DNA from: Vagococcus martis
Lineage (GTDB): Bacteria; Bacillota; Bacilli; Lactobacillales; Vagococcaceae
DNA: 46,801 nt
NCBI RefSeq assembly: GCF_002026305.1
Contig: NZ_MVAB01000003.1
Location: forward strand, 1 to 46,801
Direction: 5' to 3'
In this document: positions 25,440 through 32,672 of the stretch, piece by piece
How the letters are laid out: the number at the start of each line of letters is the position of its first letter
Numbering within the stretch: position 1 is the first letter of the stretch
Position numbers and translations under genes: made by a program
The notes under the pieces: generated by a model
Told to the model about the DNA's origin: nothing
What the model saw: the letters and a program-made list of their open reading frames with translations, nothing else
Database searches by the model: none

Positions 25440-26366
25440 TTAATCAAATCCTTTTTGAAGAGTATTTAATACCTCTTGTTTCCAATGATCTTCTTCAACT
25501 TGTTTTGTTTCTTTTTGTTTCTGTGCCAAAAAGTCTGCCTCATGAGTGCCAATTTTTAAGCCTAAAACTTTATCTTTAGCGACCCATTTTTCTTTTTGGG
25601 AAAGGTCACCATTGTGTTCAATGTTAAATAGCTTAATGCGTAAATCTTCTTGTTGTCCCTTAGAAAAATCATCCGCATTTTTTGCTTCAGCTTTAAAAGA
25701 AAATTGATAACCAATGACTGGCTTACCTCGTCCCTTTCCGTATTTCTTTTTGATGGTTAAACCTCTAAAAAGAGGTGTTAGTTCTTCTTTTATTGGTTTT
25801 AGGACTGTTCTATCGATTTCTCCTAAATTTTTTTGATAACTTTTTGGGACATCTAATAATTCAAAAAAGTCTTCTTTTGAGAAATAAGCATAGCCAGTAG
25901 TTCTAAATTGTTTTAGTAATCGAAACATAGTTTTAGAATAACTACTTTGTAAATCGGTAAATTGTCTTAAAGAGTATCTAACCCACTCATCTAAATTATT
26001 TAGTAACGGAATAGCTTTTTCGTGAATTTGAATTTCTGCATAAGGAGTATCTACTTTGCCATTTATTTTAAATTCATTGAACATAACAAAACGTTCTCGT
26101 TCTAGTCCATCGGAACTTCTGCGTCCAAATCGTAAATCCATTAACTTGTCATAAGTACTCTCTAAATCATCAATAAAGCGATTATTTGCGGTTGCTTTAT
26201 AATTACTCAAATCTTTTAATTGATCAAAAGAAAAAGCAACTTTTTTCTCACCCTTTTCTCTCATCCTGGAAACGATAGAAAAAAATAGATTCATCTCTAC
26301 AGCAGAGAATTTTCTTAAAGGAATAGTATTTAATTCTGTATGGTATTTTACTAATTCATTGGTCAA
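25440..26366 (-). CDS. repB: Rep_3 replication initiator, unit 7 (intact)
   Basis: Full 308-aa form, identical to the reference at 33019-33945. Confidence 0.93.
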   Translation of the reverse strand: MTNELVKYHTELNTIPLRKFSAVEMNLFFSIVSRMREKGEKKVAFSFDQLKDLSNYKATANNRFIDDLESTYDKLMDLRFGRRSSDGLERERFVMFNEFKINGKVDTPYAEIQIHEKAIPLLNNLDEWVRYSLRQFTDLQSSYSKTMFRLLKQFRTTGYAYFSKEDFFELLDVPKSYQKNLGEIDRTVLKPIKEELTPLFRGLTIKKKYGKGRGKPVIGYQFSFKAEAKNADDFSKGQQEDLRIKLFNIEHNGDLSQKEKWVAKDKVLGLKIGTHEADFLAQKQKETKQVEEDHWKQEVLNTLQKGFD

Positions 26367-26433
26367 AATATCACATCCTAACTATTTATATGTAATATCA
26401 TAATATAGTCCATACAAATAATCCATATATAAA

Positions 26434-26534
26434 CTCCATACAAACAGACAAAACTCCATACATAAACAGACAAAACTCCATACATAAACAGACAAAACTC
26501 CATACATAAACAGACAAAACTCCATGCAAACATC
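26434..26534. repeat. Iteron array, unit 7
   Basis: Identical to the reference array. Confidence 0.88.
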
Positions 26535-26968
26535 TCTGTATCCCTTGGGGCTCTAATGCTCAACTGGTGTCTAAAAGAGGTTTAAAAGAGGTTTAAAAAA
26601 GATTATAAAAAAGGTCGACTATTTTTCCCACCTAAAAACCCACTCTTTTTATTAAATTGATCTATGCGTAACATGAAAAAAAATAAAAAATGAGTGAGAG
26701 AAAACCACTCTCACATTCCACTCACGCAGTCGCTACACGCTCCTTTGCTAAAACCTAAAACATTTCTCTAAGGAAATAATTCAATAGTATTAAAATGCAA
26801 AAAAAGAACTGTTTAAGCTCATCTAGATAAAACTCTTAGTTTAATAAATAAAGCGTCTTTCAGACGGTCAGGGTAAACCCTAACAACCCTAAAGTAATTA
26901 TCTAAAGATTATGCTATATTTATTAATGGCACTTAGCCCATTTTCTATTTGAAAGGGGGGCTAGACAT

Positions 26969-27079
26969 ATGTTAAAACAATTCATCTTGTTATTCATCAC
27001 GACTGTTTTTACTACAGTAATTACAGTTATAACTACAAAGTTATTAAATCGTTGGTTTGACGATGAAGATGATGATTAA
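26969..27079 (+). CDS. Fst-like type I toxin, unit 8 (intact)
   Basis: Open 36-codon gene identical to the reference, including leader and terminator. Confidence 0.85.
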   Translation: MLKQFILLFITTVFTTVITVITTKLLNRWFDDEDDD

Positions 27080-27436
27080 AGGCATGAGTGCCAACAAACC
27101 CACACGCTAGAACTTCGCACTAGCGACAAAAAAAGCCACTACCTCATCACAGGTAGTGGCTTTTGTGCTAGACATACTAGCAATTCATCTTGTTTTCGCA
27201 CTCTTATTATATCATGATTTACAAAGATAAATCAAAAAGTTAACATAAATCAAATTACATCTAGTTATCCTTTCATTTTTAGGATATATAAATAAAATAT
27301 TTATCCAATTATAATAGTTCTTGGAACAAATATACTTAATATTCTAATTATAGTTTTTTTAAATAACCAACGTTATAAATCGTATTAGGCAAAAGCTAAT
27401 AATGCCATACTTGAAACTTAATTTTAAATGATCGTT

Positions 27437-27910
27437 TTACTTTGTATTTTCTTCTAAGGGTAATTTTTTTAATAGCCAAGGCATGCTCAGTTCAATTTCT
27501 AATTGTACAATAGGTTCAGCTAGTGACCTGGGTGAAATGGATATGCTTTCAGTAAATCCAATTCCTATATTATTAAATTTAACAAAATTTGGAGTGGAAA
27601 CTTCTTTACTATGCTCTATCCAAAATGGAGGTCCATTAATTATTTTTCCTGAAAAATGATAGAAGACACTATAATGGTGAAAGCCATCATCATCTTCAAA
27701 TAAGTGCCAAACCTCAGCTTCTTTTTTAGGATTAATACCAAAAGACCTAAATAATATCTTAGTAGATAAGTCTAAGTAATCACATGCCAAACAATAGTTT
27801 TTACAATAATTACATTTACAGGCATTAGTAATATAAGCTCCTTTTGAATAAAATAATTTTGTCTTTTTATAATTGGAAGAAATAGAATAACCTGCTATAT
27901 GAATGTTCAT
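27437..27910 (-). CDS. Cys-rich hypothetical protein, unit 8 (intact)
   Basis: Identical to the reference. The alternative GTG start would be at 27925. Confidence 0.8.
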   Translation of the reverse strand: MNIHIAGYSISSNYKKTKLFYSKGAYITNACKCNYCKNYCLACDYLDLSTKILFRSFGINPKKEAEVWHLFEDDDGFHHYSVFYHFSGKIINGPPFWIEHSKEVSTPNFVKFNNIGIGFTESISISPRSLAEPIVQLEIELSMPWLLKKLPLEENTK

Positions 27911-28452
27911 ACATAATAAACTCACTTTCTACTAATTATTAAATATCACCTTTCCATTTCACTAAATCAATAAAAGAAAATTTTTTACCACTAATCAACA
28001 TAGCTTGTGATTAGTGTAAAATTTATTAATTATGCTGTGACATTTTTCCAGAATCATTACATAAGTTGTTTAATGAATTATGTATCGAACCTACACCTCA
28101 ACATAAAAAAATGAACAATTGTAAAATCTCACTAAGTTAAAACACCTCATTCACTCACAAGTTAATTAAAATTACTCCTAAATTATATCAAGAGGAATTA
28201 TAAATTCTTTGTAGATTTAATGAATGATTTTAGTTAATTTGCACGAAGTCGATTGGAAAAAACACGCGTACTGCACGTGGCGGGAATAGCTTTAGTGTTA
28301 CTCTTATTGCAATTTGTAGTCTTTTTAAAGTTATCATAATGATAGGTCAGCAGTATTAATAATACTAGTTTTATTATAATAAAACTAGTATTATTAATAC
28401 ATTCAATGTATTGTTTATATATCAAAATAAAATAGAAAGGACGTTAGTTATT

Positions 28453-28653
28453 GTGCGATTTTTAAAATGGTTATTTTTTATTTTAGGCACATTAATTACA
28501 TTAATTAATATTCCTAAATTTGTATCAATTATTTTTAGATTTTTTAATCCCCAAAATAATTTTGGAGAATTAATTGGAGAATTAGTTGGTTCTATAGCTA
28601 TACCGTGTGTATTTTTCGTACTATTTTTTATATTACAGAATAATCAAAAGTAA
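28453..28653 (+). CDS. 66-aa two-segment membrane protein, unit 8 (intact)
   Basis: Identical to 32242-32442. Confidence 0.65.
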   Translation: MRFLKWLFFILGTLITLINIPKFVSIIFRFFNPQNNFGELIGELVGSIAIPCVFFVLFFILQNNQK

Positions 28654-29229
28654 AAAATATAATAAATGTGTACAAGTAATATACCTGTGATGCTAATTAA
28701 CTTTGGCAAAATGTAAATGCAAAAATTAGTTATTTAATTGATTGCTTAACATAATCTCGCTTTAAAGAAGTTACACATCTACCAACACATCGAGACACCC
28801 ACTTTGTGAATCTCAACTGGTCTACCTAAAAATGAAAAAAGAAGCCTTGAAAATAGGGCTTCTTTTTTTGTTGAATTTGTGAAAGGTGACGAAAGAAAAT
28901 GGAGTCACCTGTTATTCTTTTTCTGTCTGGCGACAAGAACACTCAATGATATTGAGTGTCGTTTAACTATCCGATAATCGATTTGCCTGATCGGATGAAA
29001 AAAGAAAAGGGATTGATTCCTTTTCTTTTCCCCGTAGTCTAATCTAAAGACTATATTCTGTATGCAAACTAATAGCCTTATAGGATAGCAGCAAGTAGGT
29101 TATATTGTGTACACAATAGACTACTTGGCAGGGAAAAAGTCTTTTTCCCTTGCATCCCTTTTAAAACATCCTAAGAACGAATAAATTAACTTAAAAAAAA
29201 GAGCCTCTAACAGTGAGTTCTTTTTTGAG

Positions 29230-30156
29230 TTAATCAAATCCTTTTTGAAGAGTATTTAATACCTCTTGTTTCCAATGATCTTCTTCAACTTGTTTTGTTT
29301 CTTTTTGTTTCTGTGCCAAAAAGTCTGCCTCATGAGTGCCAATTTTTAAGCCTAAAACTTTATCTTTAGCGACCCATTTTTCTTTTTGGGAAAGGTCACC
29401 ATTGTGTTCAATGTTAAATAGCTTAATGCGTAAATCTTCTTGTTGTCCCTTAGAAAAATCATCCGCATTTTTTGCTTCAGCTTTAAAAGAAAATTGATAA
29501 CCAATGACTGGCTTACCTCGTCCCTTTCCGTATTTCTTTTTGATGGTTAAACCTCTAAAAAGAGGTGTTAGTTCTTCTTTTATTGGTTTTAGGACTGTTC
29601 TATCGATTTCTCCTAAATTTTTTTGATAACTTTTTGGGACATCTAATAATTCAAAAAAGTCTTCTTTTGAGAAATAAGCATAGCCAGTAGTTCTAAATTG
29701 TTTTAGTAATCGAAACATAGTTTTAGAATAACTACTTTGTAAATCGGTAAATTGTCTTAAAGAGTATCTAACCCACTCATCTAAATTATTTAGTAACGGA
29801 ATAGCTTTTTCGTGAATTTGAATTTCTGCATAAGGAGTATCTACTTTGCCATTTATTTTAAATTCATTGAACATAACAAAACGTTCTCGTTCTAGTCCAT
29901 CGGAACTTCTGCGTCCAAATCGTAAATCCATTAACTTGTCATAAGTACTCTCTAAATCATCAATAAAGCGATTATTTGCGGTTGCTTTATAATTACTCAA
30001 ATCTTTTAATTGATCAAAAGAAAAAGCAACTTTTTTCTCACCCTTTTCTCTCATCCTGGAAACGATAGAAAAAAATAGATTCATCTCTACAGCAGAGAAT
30101 TTTCTTAAAGGAATAGTATTTAATTCTGTATGGTATTTTACTAATTCATTGGTCAA
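29230..30156 (-). CDS. repB: Rep_3 replication initiator, unit 8 (intact)
   Basis: Full 308-aa form, identical to the reference. Confidence 0.93.
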   Translation of the reverse strand: MTNELVKYHTELNTIPLRKFSAVEMNLFFSIVSRMREKGEKKVAFSFDQLKDLSNYKATANNRFIDDLESTYDKLMDLRFGRRSSDGLERERFVMFNEFKINGKVDTPYAEIQIHEKAIPLLNNLDEWVRYSLRQFTDLQSSYSKTMFRLLKQFRTTGYAYFSKEDFFELLDVPKSYQKNLGEIDRTVLKPIKEELTPLFRGLTIKKKYGKGRGKPVIGYQFSFKAEAKNADDFSKGQQEDLRIKLFNIEHNGDLSQKEKWVAKDKVLGLKIGTHEADFLAQKQKETKQVEEDHWKQEVLNTLQKGFD

Positions 30157-30223
30157 AATATCACATCCTAACTATTTATATGTAATATCATAATATAGTC
30201 CATACAAATAATCCATATATAAA

Positions 30224-30324
30224 CTCCATACAAACAGACAAAACTCCATACATAAACAGACAAAACTCCATACATAAACAGACAAAACTCCATACATAAA
30301 CAGACAAAACTCCATGCAAACATC
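30224..30324. repeat. Iteron array, unit 8
   Basis: Identical to the reference array. Confidence 0.88.
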
Positions 30325-30326
30325 TC

Positions 30327-30701
30327 TGTATCCCTTGGGGCTCTAATGCTCAACTGGTGTCTAAAAGAGGTTTAAAAGAGGTTTAAAAAAGATTATAAAA
30401 AAGGTCGACTATTTTTCCCACCTAAAAACCCACTCTTTTTATTAAATTGATCTATGCGTAACATGAAAAAAAATAAAAAATGAGTGAGAGAAAACCACTC
30501 TCACATTCCACTCACGCAGTCGCTACACGCTCCTTTGCTAAAACCTAAAACATTTCTCTAAGGAAATAATTCAATAGTATTAAAATGCAAAAAAAGAACT
30601 GTTTAAGCTCATCTAGATAAAACTCTTAGTTTAATAAATAAAGCGTCTTTCAGACGGTCAGGGTAAACCCTAACAACCCTAAAGTAATTATCTAAAGATT
30701 A
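30327..30701. other. Non-coding region between iterons and toxin promoter
   Basis: No open frame worth calling. It holds two adjacent 11-bp direct repeats AAAAGAGGTTT (30363-30384), an A-rich tract, a stem GTGAGAG/CTCTCAC (30484-30504) that competes with TGAGTG/CACTCA (30481-30514), and two short stems, CGTCT/AGACG (30644-30656) and AGGGT/ACCCT (30660-30671), just before the toxin promoter. As it abuts the iterons it may form part of the origin (inference). I found no DnaA box matching TTATCCACA. Confidence 0.5.
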
Positions 30702-30710
30702 TGCTATATT
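30702..30710 (+). promoter_or_regulatory. Extended -10 promoter of toxin mRNA (RNA I)
   Basis: TGCTATATT gives a TGn extended -10 element with TATATT at 30705-30710. The matching -35 region is poor, as is common for extended -10 promoters. A start near 30717 would give a toxin mRNA of about 240 nt ending at the terminator at 30921-30954. Confidence 0.6.
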
Positions 30711-30723
30711 TATTAATGGCACT

Positions 30724-30753
30724 TAGCCCATTTTCTATTTGAAAGGGGGGCTA
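30724..30753 (+). promoter_or_regulatory. Leader helix masking the toxin ribosome-binding site
   Basis: TAGCCC (30724-30729) is complementary to GGGCTA (30748-30753). The right arm overlaps the 3' end of the ribosome-binding site AAAGGGGGG (30742-30750), eight bases before the toxin ATG. In the pAD1 par locus a 5' stem-loop of the toxin mRNA restricts fst translation in the same way; the function here is inferred from that parallel. Confidence 0.65.
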
Positions 30754-30781
30754 GACATATGTTAAAACAATTCATCTTGTT
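30750..30781 (+). repeat. Direct repeats of the toxin mRNA (left copies)
   Basis: GCTAGACATA (30750-30759) and CAATTCATCTTGTT (30768-30781) sit around the toxin start. Both recur exactly, in the same order, at 30957-30966 and 30971-30984 beyond the terminator. The downstream copies are transcribed in antisense into RNA II, giving it complementarity to the toxin translation-start region, as DRa/DRb do in pAD1 par. Confidence 0.75.
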
Positions 30782-30869
30782 ATTCATCACGACTGTTTTT
30801 ACTACAGTAATTACAGTTATAACTACAAAGTTATTAAATCGTTGGTTTGACGATGAAGATGATGATTAA
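30759..30869 (+). CDS. fst: Fst-like type I toxin (small membrane peptide), reference copy
   Basis: This 36-aa peptide has a short basic N-terminus (MLKQ), one hydrophobic segment at about residues 5-26 and a polar tail, LLNRWFDDEDDD (25-36). The tail lines up with the SRVLDEEDD tail of Enterococcus Fst. Members of this family insert in the membrane and kill plasmid-free daughter cells when the antisense RNA decays. The hydrophobic part is rich in Thr (TTVFTTVITVITT) and lacks the proline I recall in canonical Fst. The start is the only ATG after a very strong site (AAAGGGGGG). The gene lies upstream of a bidirectional terminator and faces a convergent antisense RNA, which is par architecture. 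Ten of thirteen copies are intact. Family assignment is firm by context and moderate by sequence alone. Confidence 0.85.
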   Translation: MLKQFILLFITTVFTTVITVITTKLLNRWFDDEDDD

Positions 30870-30920
30870 AGGCATGAGTGCCAACAAACCCACACGCTAG
30901 AACTTCGCACTAGCGACAAA

Positions 30921-30954
30921 AAAAGCCACTACCTCATCACAGGTAGTGGCTTTT
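30921..30954. terminator. Bidirectional terminator shared by toxin mRNA and antisense RNA
   Basis: Perfect 14-bp arms (AAAAGCCACTACCT / AGGTAGTGGCTTTT) around a 6-base loop. It is followed by four T on the plus strand and seven T on the minus strand, so it can end both convergent transcripts and gives them another region of complementarity. A smaller stem CGCTAG/CTAGCG (30895-30915) precedes it. Confidence 0.88.
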
Positions 30955-30956
30955 GT

Positions 30957-30984
30957 GCTAGACATACTAGCAATTCATCTTGTT
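30957..30984 (-). repeat. Direct repeats within antisense RNA II (right copies)
   Basis: GCTAGACATA and CAATTCATCTTGTT are repeated here 5 bases apart (9 bases apart in the left copy). Read from the minus strand they form the 5' part of RNA II and are perfectly complementary to the toxin initiation region. Confidence 0.75.
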
Positions 30985-30995
30985 TTCGCACTCTT

Positions 30996-31025
30996 ATTAT
31001 ATCATGATTTACAAAGATAAATCAA
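30996..31025 (-). promoter_or_regulatory. Promoter of antisense RNA II
   Basis: On the minus strand TTGATT (31020-31025), an 18-base spacer and a perfect TATAAT (30996-31001). It is closer to consensus than the toxin promoter, as expected if the unstable antitoxin RNA must be made in excess. Confidence 0.7.
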
Positions 31026-31225
31026 AAAGTTAACATAAATCAAATTACATCTAGTTATCCTTTCATTTTTAGGATATATAAATAAAATATTTATCCAATT
31101 ATAATAGTTCTTGGAACAAATATACTTAATATTCTAATTATAGTTTTTTAAATAACCAACGTTATAAATCGTATTAGGCAAAAGCTAATAATGCCATACT
31201 TGAAACTTAATTTTAAATGATCGTT
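31026..31225. other. AT-rich spacer between toxin-antitoxin locus and Cys-rich gene
   Basis: No coding potential seen. A weak stem TATCCT/AGGATA lies near 31055-31080. No clear U-tract terminator follows the Cys-rich gene. Confidence 0.4.
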
Positions 31226-31699
31226 TTACTTTGTATTTTCTTCTAAGGGTAATTTTTTTAATAGCCAAGGCATGCTCAGTTCAATTTCTAATTGTACAAT
31301 AGGTTCAGCTAGTGACCTGGGTGAAATGGATATGCTTTCAGTAAATCCAATTCCTATATTATTAAATTTAACAAAATTTGGAGTGGAAACTTCTTTACTA
31401 TGCTCTATCCAAAATGGAGGTCCATTAATTATTTTTCCTGAAAAATGATAGAAGACACTATAATGGTGAAAGCCATCATCATCTTCAAATAAGTGCCAAA
31501 CCTCAGCTTCTTTTTTAGGATTAATACCAAAAGACCTAAATAATATCTTAGTAGATAAGTCTAAGTAATCACATGCCAAACAATAGTTTTTACAATAATT
31601 ACATTTACAGGCATTAGTAATATAAGCTCCTTTTGAATAAAATAATTTTGTCTTTTTATAATTGGAAGAAATAGAATAACCTGCTATATGAATGTTCAT
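31226..31699 (-). CDS. Uncharacterised ~157-aa protein with Cys cluster, reference copy
   Basis: Function not recognised. From the preferred ATG the protein has a Cys cluster at residues 31-43, CKCNYCKNYCLAC (C31, C33, C36, C40, C43), which could bind a metal. Next come FGINPKKEAEVWHLFEDDDG (58-76) and an aromatic/His stretch, FHHYSVFYHFSG (77-88). The C-terminus (about 134-157) looks helical and amphipathic. It resembles in outline small uncharacterised Firmicute proteins that carry a Cys cluster followed by a G-I-x-P-x-K/E motif (from memory, not searched). An in-frame GTG at 31714 adds five residues but has no ribosome-binding site; the ATG at 31699 has AAAGTGAG about 10 bases upstream. 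No membrane segment or signal peptide is seen. It is divergent from the 66-aa gene and intact in seven of thirteen copies. Confidence 0.75.
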   Translation of the reverse strand: MNIHIAGYSISSNYKKTKLFYSKGAYITNACKCNYCKNYCLACDYLDLSTKILFRSFGINPKKEAEVWHLFEDDDGFHHYSVFYHFSGKIINGPPFWIEHSKEVSTPNFVKFNNIGIGFTESISISPRSLAEPIVQLEIELSMPWLLKKLPLEENTK

Positions 31700-31731
31700 A
31701 CATAATAAACTCACTTTCTACTAATTATTAA

Positions 31732-31759
31732 ATATCACCTTTCCATTTCACTAAATCAA
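31732..31759 (-). promoter_or_regulatory. Candidate promoter of the Cys-rich gene
   Basis: On the minus strand TTGATT (31754-31759), a 16-base spacer and TGATAT (31732-31737), followed by a short leader to the start at 31699. AT-rich surroundings make chance matches likely. Confidence 0.35.
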
Positions 31760-31777
31760 TAAAAGAAAATTTTTTAC

Positions 31778-31805
31778 CACTAATCAACATAGCTTGTGAT
31801 TAGTG
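31778..31805. repeat. Inverted repeat upstream of the Cys-rich gene
   Basis: Perfect 9-bp arms CACTAATCA and TGATTAGTG around a 10-base loop. It lies just beyond the candidate -35 of the Cys-rich gene, so an operator role is possible but unproven. Confidence 0.6.
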
Positions 31806-32141
31806 TAAAATTTATTAATTATGCTGTGACATTTTTCCAGAATCATTACATAAGTTGTTTAATGAATTATGTATCGAACCTACACCTCAACATAAAAAAA
31901 TGAACAATTGTAAAATCTCACTAAGTTAAAACACCTCATTCACTCACAAGTTAATTAAAATTACTCCTAAATTATATCAAGAGGAATTATAAATTCTTTG
32001 TAGATTTAATGAATGATTTTAGTTAATTTGCACGAAGTCGATTGGAAAAAACACGCGTACTGCACGTGGCGGGAATAGCTTTAGTGTTACTCTTATTGCA
32101 ATTTGTAGTCTTTTTAAAGTTATCATAATGATAGGTCAGCA

Positions 32142-32189
32142 GTATTAATAATACTAGTTTTATTATAATAAAACTAGTATTATTAATAC
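32142..32189. repeat. Perfect 48-bp palindrome
   Basis: Two 24-base arms with no loop and full symmetry about 32165/32166, starting GTATTAATAATACTAG. Present as a perfect palindrome at 1804-1851, 5590-5637, 9378-9425, 13144-13191, 16955-17002, 24563-24610, 28353-28400, 35932-35979 and 43526-43573. It carries one extra A in unit 6 (20753-20801) and several insertions in unit 11 (39729-39780). It stands 52 bases before the 66-aa gene. It could extrude as a cruciform or act as an operator, a lagging-strand or resolution site. It lacks the GC-rich stem and T-tract of a terminator. Confidence 0.9.
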
Positions 32190-32241
32190 ATTCAATGTAT
32201 TGTTTATATATCAAAATAAAATAGAAAGGACGTTAGTTATT

Positions 32242-32442
32242 GTGCGATTTTTAAAATGGTTATTTTTTATTTTAGGCACATTAATTACATTAATTAATAT
32301 TCCTAAATTTGTATCAATTATTTTTAGATTTTTTAATCCCCAAAATAATTTTGGAGAATTAATTGGAGAATTAGTTGGTTCTATAGCTATACCGTGTGTA
32401 TTTTTCGTACTATTTTTTATATTACAGAATAATCAAAAGTAA
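32242..32442 (+). CDS. 66-aa protein with two membrane segments, reference copy
   Basis: Not recognised. From GTG the product has hydrophobic segments at about residues 3-19 (FLKWLFFILGTLITLIN) and 42-61 (VGSIAIPCVFFVLFFILQ region), joined by a polar loop with NPQNNFGELIGE. The N-terminus carries Arg and Lys and the C-terminus ends QNNQK. The GTG is chosen because GAAAGGA ends 12 bases upstream. The frame also stays open to a TTG at 32200, but that codon has no ribosome-binding site and the extra residues are polar and AT-driven. Small two-helix membrane proteins include bacteriocin immunity proteins, holins and toxin components; nothing here separates these. It is convergent with rep, with a strong terminator between. 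Intact in six of twelve copies. Confidence 0.65.
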   Translation: MRFLKWLFFILGTLITLINIPKFVSIIFRFFNPQNNFGELIGELVGSIAIPCVFFVLFFILQNNQK

Positions 32443-32623
32443 AAAATATAATAAATGTGTACAAGTAATATACCTGTGATGCTAATTAACTTTGGCAAAA
32501 TGTAAATGCAAAAATTAGTTATTTAATTGATTGCTTAACATAATCTCGCTTTAAAGAAGTTACACATCTACCAACACATCGAGACACCCACTTTGTGAAT
32601 CTCAACTGGTCTACCTAAAAATG

Positions 32624-32658
32624 AAAAAAGAAGCCTTGAAAATAGGGCTTCTTTTTTT
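32624..32658. terminator. Bidirectional terminator downstream of the 66-aa gene
   Basis: Perfect 12-bp arms AAAAAAGAAGCC / GGCTTCTTTTTT around a 10-base loop, with T-tracts on both strands. It would end plus-strand transcription from the 66-aa gene and any minus-strand transcription running past rep. Confidence 0.88.
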
Positions 32659-32672
32659 GTTGAATTTGTGAA

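Larger units (their letters stand above)
22747..26536. repeat. Plasmid unit 7
   Basis: 3,790 bp. Toxin, 66-aa gene and rep are intact; the Cys-rich gene has two one-base insertions. From about 24,100 the sequence is nearly error-free. Confidence 0.96.
26537..30326. repeat. Plasmid unit 8 (all genes intact)
   Basis: 3,790 bp. All four genes are open. It differs from unit 9 by one extra T in the run ending near 27360, in non-coding DNA. Confidence 0.97.
30918..30989 (-). ncRNA. RNA II: antisense antitoxin RNA of the Fst-like locus
   Basis: Predicted transcript of about 70 nt, similar in size to the ~65-nt RNA II of pAD1. It starts about 7 bases downstream of a consensus TATAAT on the minus strand, crosses the right-hand direct repeats and ends at the shared terminator. 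It should pair with the toxin mRNA at the repeats and at the terminator loop and block translation. The same elements lie about 159-230 bases downstream of the toxin ATG in every copy (unit 5 lacks one G in the stem; unit 12 has fewer A in the tract). Exact ends are not visible in the sequence. Confidence 0.75.
31700..32241. other. Divergent intergenic region with hairpin, GC island and palindrome
   Basis: The 540-base gap between the divergently read Cys-rich and 66-aa genes has no convincing gene. It contains a stem CACTAATCA/TGATTAGTG (31778-31805), an isolated GC-rich stretch at about 32029-32080 including ACGCGT and CACGTG, a small stem TATCA/TGATA (32121-32133) and the long palindrome listed separately. 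Confidence 0.6.

Noticed and set aside
30660-30687. CCCTAA-type repeats resembling telomeric sequence
   Set aside because: Only two degenerate occurrences near a small hairpin in a circular replicon; chance similarity.
32023-32214. 63-codon open frame on the minus strand across the palindrome, repeated in other units
   Set aside because: TTG start without a ribosome-binding site, reads through a 48-bp palindrome and the GC island, and its sequence is low-complexity; it is a shadow of non-coding DNA.
32621-32671. Tiny plus-strand peptide of 16 codons beginning MKKEALKIG
   Set aside because: It coincides with the terminator stem and T-tract and has no ribosome-binding site.
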